Source: a bacterium
GTDB lineage: Bacteria; Chloroflexota; Dormibacteria; Aeolococcales; Aeolococcaceae
Assembly (NCBI GenBank): GCA_021850405.1
Contig: JAJZMA010000053.1
Span: forward strand, 1-8,128
DNA length: 8,128 nucleotides
Direction of reading: 5' to 3'
Shown here: positions 5,482-8,128 of the stretch, one piece after another
Position numbering within the stretch: the first letter of the stretch is position 1
Layout of the letters: each line of letters starts with the position of its first letter
The notes under the pieces: model-generated
What the model was told of the DNA's origin: nothing
Seen by the model: only the letters and a program-made list of their open reading frames with translations
Databases searched by the model: none
Program-made: the position numbers and the translations under genes

Positions 5482-7398
5482 GTGTCAGCACCCCCAGAGG
5501 CACCAGATGGAGACGAGATTCTCCCTGAGACACCTGATACAGAAGACATAGTCGTGGAGGAGGCAGTAGAAATCGATGTCGATCCTGTCCTCGATGACCC
5601 TGATGGGGATGAGGTGCCGGTTGTGATCGGGGTCGAGGACGCTGTAATCCCTGAGGTTGCTGGTGCCAGGACGGCCCCCCGGGCGGGCGAGGATGAGGAG
5701 ATTGAGGCCCCGTTTGCTATCGGCGAACGGGTGGTGCTGATCCAGAACACCCGGCCCAGGACCGGCACCCCGATAGGCAGGCACCCGGTTGGCACCCAGG
5801 GAAGGGTTGAGGCCGTGCTGACCCAGACCGCCATAGTGCGCTTTGACGATCTGCGCTCATACAAGGAGGTTGTGGCATTTTCGTGCCTGGAGAGTCTGGG
5901 TGAATTTGACCTTCCCAAGAGAAGAATGATCTCGGAGGTTGCTCCGGCCGAGCCCACTCCTGCAGGCGGCAGACCAGCAGCAGGAAGTGGAGCGGGCCAG
6001 CCCCGGGCAGCGAGCGCCAGGGAGGAGGCGAAGATCCCCTCCCGGGAAAAGCAGCCAGCCGCGCAGCAGGCCTCTGGAAAGGGCAAAAAGAGGGATGGGG
6101 ATAGCAAGGCATCTTTGGCCAGCCAGCCTCACACAGTAGTGCCCGGGTCTGCAAAGGGCGGCCAGCAGCCTGCGTGGGCTGCCGACATCTCCAGGGAAAA
6201 GCCAGTACAGGACAGTCCAGGGCAGCAACCCAAAGCCCAAGCCAAAGCGGAAACCGGCAAGACAGCAGCAAGCAGGGCAGATAACAAAGGCGAATCCCGC
6301 ACTCCTGCGGCCCGGGCCCAGACGAAGCTCGCTGCGAAGGCTTCCGGCGGGAGTGCCCTGAAGGGCACAAAGAGCACAAAAAGGGCCGACCCACCACCTC
6401 GCGCCAGCAGGGATGCTGCCAAAGCGGACGGGTCCAGTGGCGGGAAGCGGCCATCTGGTAAAGCCAGCAACAGAACAGTGCCACTGCAGGCCAGCCGGAT
6501 GGCTGCCTCCCCCAGGGCAGCCATGCCCACCTCCCGCGGCAGCCGGGTTCAGTCAGAAAAAGACGGGAAGCAGTCAAAGGCAACCACGCGTACGGCTTCT
6601 GGCGGATCCTCGCGCATATCCTCCGTGAGCAGGCAGCGATCTGCGCCAGTTGCACGGACTGGGACCCGCTCCCAGGCAGCCAGCAAGGCGGCTCCAGCCA
6701 GCAGGAAGGAAGTAGCCAGCCCAAGGAGCGGCGCTGTGACCCGGTCCCCTGCGTCCAGAAAGGAAGTTGGCGGGAAGACAGGGAGTGTAAAGGCAGGGGC
6801 CAGACCTGTTTCTGTCAAAGCCTCCCGCTCTCCGACCAGGCCGTCCGCTGCAAAGGGAGCTGGCAAGGGAGCAGGCAAGGGAGGGGGCAGCGCTACAGGT
6901 GGCAGGAAGCTTTCAAGCCCAAGGCAAGCCAGCTCTCCCAGGGGCAGTGCGCCATTATCCAGATCCAGGGCGGCCTCCTCGGCGGGCTCCCGGAAGGGAG
7001 CTGCAGCTGGGGCCAGCCGTACGCCAAAGCTTGCCGCTGCGCTGGTAAAGCGCGGAAGCGCCGCGGTGAAAAGCGTATCGGCCGTGGCTGGTCGCGCAAC
7101 TGGCGCCAAGCCGCCCTCTTCTGGCCGGCAAGCTGCTGTCACTGCAAAGGCAGCCACCGCGCGAAGCTCCAAAGTGGCGCCGAAGAATAGGGCTATCACC
7201 GCCCGCTCCAGTAGCTCTGCCAGGAGAGCCCAGCCGAAAGACAGGAAGGCTACGCCCCCCGCAAGAAAGATAGCCCCAGCGGTTCGTACCCCGGGCAGGA
7301 GCAGTGCTGCTGTGCAAAGCTCCAGAGCTGGGCAAAAGAGCGCAACGGCTAAGGCTCCAGCTACAGCACCGAGCCGGAAGGTAGCCAAACGGCGCTGA
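5482..7398 (+). CDS. Acidic N-terminus / SH3-KOW-like domain / long Lys-Arg-Ser-Ala basic tail protein, putative nucleic-acid-binding
   Basis: A 638-residue protein not assignable to a named family. Residues 1-76 are acidic: 26 Asp/Glu, two Arg and no Lys. Residues about 78-140 look like a small SH3/KOW-type beta barrel: FAIGERVVLIQ, PVGTQGRVEAVL, TAIVRFDDLRSYKEV, then CLESL. Residues about 145-638 are low-complexity Ala/Ser/Arg/Lys/Pro/Gly with no Cys, Tyr or Phe after residue 143 and a single Trp. The last 205 or so residues hold only one acidic residue. The tail resembles the disordered basic tails of bacterial histone-H1-like and HU-tail proteins, so DNA or RNA binding is a reasonable inference. 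There is no signal peptide or membrane helix, so it is presumably cytoplasmic. The tail shows only loose repeats, such as PASRKEV twice and KGAGKGAGKGGG. It stands alone between pyrC and plsC. Confidence 0.78.
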   Translation: MSAPPEAPDGDEILPETPDTEDIVVEEAVEIDVDPVLDDPDGDEVPVVIGVEDAVIPEVAGARTAPRAGEDEEIEAPFAIGERVVLIQNTRPRTGTPIGRHPVGTQGRVEAVLTQTAIVRFDDLRSYKEVVAFSCLESLGEFDLPKRRMISEVAPAEPTPAGGRPAAGSGAGQPRAASAREEAKIPSREKQPAAQQASGKGKKRDGDSKASLASQPHTVVPGSAKGGQQPAWAADISREKPVQDSPGQQPKAQAKAETGKTAASRADNKGESRTPAARAQTKLAAKASGGSALKGTKSTKRADPPPRASRDAAKADGSSGGKRPSGKASNRTVPLQASRMAASPRAAMPTSRGSRVQSEKDGKQSKATTRTASGGSSRISSVSRQRSAPVARTGTRSQAASKAAPASRKEVASPRSGAVTRSPASRKEVGGKTGSVKAGARPVSVKASRSPTRPSAAKGAGKGAGKGGGSATGGRKLSSPRQASSPRGSAPLSRSRAASSAGSRKGAAAGASRTPKLAAALVKRGSAAVKSVSAVAGRATGAKPPSSGRQAAVTAKAATARSSKVAPKNRAITARSSSSARRAQPKDRKATPPARKIAPAVRTPGRSSAAVQSSRAGQKSATAKAPATAPSRKVAKRR

Positions 7399-7438
7399 AC
7401 AGGGGGCAGGGCGCCGCGGCTACAGTTCCCTGTTCAGC
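7394..7438 (+). terminator. 11-bp inverted repeat over the stop codon of the basic-tail gene, candidate terminator
   Basis: GCTGAACAGGG (7394-7404) and CCCTGTTCAGC (7428-7438) pair perfectly over 11 bp around a GC-rich 23-nt loop that can add two G-T pairs. The left arm contains the TGA stop at 7396-7398. No T-run follows on either strand, so if it terminates transcription it is not a classical U-tract terminator. Position at the end of a convergent pair supports a transcription-end or mRNA 3'-protection role. Confidence 0.45.
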
Positions 7439-7461
7439 TACCGGCAGTGGCGATACTCTGG

Positions 7462-7499
7462 GGAGTGGGGAGACCCTATCCCGGCTACACCCCTACTCC
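7462..7499 (-). terminator. Imperfect 9-bp inverted repeat over the stop codon of the plsC gene, candidate terminator
   Basis: GGAGTGGGG (7462-7470) pairs with CCCC-T-ACTCC (7490-7499), giving nine pairs with one bulged T and a 19-nt loop. The arm at 7490-7499 contains the TAG stop of the minus-strand acyltransferase gene (7493-7495). As at 7394-7438, no T-run follows, so the terminator role is inferred from position. Confidence 0.35.
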
Positions 7500-8128
7500 A
7501 CCTTGTCAGTGTGACGTAGCCCGGCAGCGTAAACCCCCTGGTAGCGGTGGGGCAGAAGGTCGGCTATTGCTTCGGCAGCGGTGGCAGATATCTGCTCAGA
7601 TGAGGAGCCTTGCCGTCTTAACTCTTCCTGGGTCATCAGTTTGCCGATGCGCAGGGTCCAGGCTTTTCTGGAGGGGAGCCTTTTGCCGTGGGGCCAGGCT
7701 CGCTCAGTACCGAAGATTGCGAAAGGGAGGACATTTGCCCTTGTATGCCGCACCAGAAATCCAAGGCCAGGTTCAGCCTGGGCCATGGCTCCTGTCAGCG
7801 ACCGCGTGCCTTCAATAAACAGCATCACTCACCCGCCAGAGCCCAGACTCCGCACCGCCATGTTGCTCGAGAACCTGTCGGGCTTGCCCCGGTCCACGGG
7901 GAAGGTGTTGCAGCCTGCGAGAACCCAGCTCAGCAGTGAATTTTTGAAGAGCTCCTTTTTTGCCATGGCAAAAAGCGTATCTGGATACATCGACCCCAGA
8001 ATCAGTGGGTCGAGGATGCTGAGATGATTTCCGCACAGGATATAGCCGCCTTCAGGCGGAATGTTTTCCAATCCTTCGATCCTGAAACACCCTGCAAAAA
8101 AGATCCGGACAAGGAAGCCGATTGTAGA
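7493..8128 (-). pseudogene. plsC: 1-acyl-sn-glycerol-3-phosphate acyltransferase (PlsC family), interrupted by in-frame TGA, 5' end outside window
   Basis: The minus strand reads one continuous PlsC sequence broken only by TGA at 7831-7829. The first part enters from the window edge (STIGFLVRIFFAG, then GLENIPPEGGYILCGN). It has the catalytic HX4D motif (NHLSILDP) and substrate motif FPVDRG. The second part, in the same frame directly after the stop, has FIEGTRSLTG (motif III), LPFAIFGTERAWPHGKRLP and a normal C-terminus ending at TAG 7493-7495. Length and motif spacing match the family without indels, with the stop taking one ordinary residue position six before EGTRS. The enzyme makes phosphatidic acid at the membrane. 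Three other genes here end in TGA, so genome-wide recoding is unlikely. Explanations are a nonsense mutation, a sequencing error, readthrough, or two chains from reinitiation at the adjacent GTG/ATG (7828, 7825). The family is certain; the state of the gene is not. Confidence 0.85.

Noticed and set aside
5717..6724. 335-codon open frame on the minus strand inside the basic-tail gene
   Set aside because: Its predicted product is Cys/Trp/Pro-rich with no recognisable domain. The frame is open because the opposite strand is repetitive Ala/Ser/Arg/Lys codons. It is a shadow.
6549..7388. 279-codon minus-strand open frame with a hydrophobic Ala/Leu-rich product
   Set aside because: It looks membrane-like only because antisense of Lys/Ala/Gly/Ser codons reads as Leu/Phe/Ala/Pro. 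No domain is recognisable, and the plus-strand gene has a good ribosome site.
7829..7831. TGA as selenocysteine or a reassigned codon
   Set aside because: PlsC enzymes do not use selenocysteine at this position and no SECIS-like hairpin is evident downstream. TGA ends three other genes in the window, so code reassignment is unlikely.

Overview
This is bacterial DNA of moderately high GC content with seven protein-coding genes and one broken gene. There are no RNA genes, insertion sequences or CRISPR arrays. The set comprises a methylmalonyl-CoA-mutase-type catalytic subunit without a B12 domain, a secreted PcsB-like CHAP hydrolase, a DUF2905 membrane protein, class I dihydroorotase, and a Lys/Arg/Ser/Ala-rich tail protein. 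It suits a Chloroflexota-type or Gram-positive-like bacterium. That placement is an impression from gene types, not a measurement. TGA, TAG and TAA all serve as stops, so the genetic code looks standard.

Layout: (a) 2-943 (+) is the 3' part of an acyl-CoA mutase large subunit, cut by the window edge. (b) 1013-2247 (-) is a two-gene operon: a Cys/His zinc-binding protein, then a stand-alone response-regulator receiver overlapping it by 4 bp (GTGA). A good sigma70-like promoter lies upstream, with a 12-bp palindrome at its predicted start site. (c) 2547-3743 (+) is an exported coiled-coil/CHAP peptidoglycan hydrolase. (d) 3740-3967 (-) is a DUF2905 two-helix membrane protein whose 3' end overlaps that of the CHAP gene. 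(e) 4046 (or 4007)-5383 (+) is dihydroorotase; a perfect 16-bp palindrome abuts the likely start codon. (f) 5482-7398 (+) encodes a 638-residue three-part protein: very acidic N-terminus, small SH3/KOW-like domain, and about 490 residues of basic low-complexity tail. (g) 7493-8128 (-) is a PlsC-type acyltransferase interrupted by an in-frame TGA just before its EGTRS motif. The convergent junction of f and g carries two long inverted repeats, each covering the stop codon of one gene.

The genes do not form one pathway. Propionate/branched acyl-CoA metabolism, signalling, cell-wall remodelling, pyrimidine synthesis, nucleoid-like binding and phospholipid synthesis are represented once each. Only the zinc protein/receiver pair is clearly co-transcribed. 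The items most worth following up are that operon and its promoter, the acidic/SH3/basic-tail protein, the TGA-split PlsC, and the palindrome at the pyrC start.
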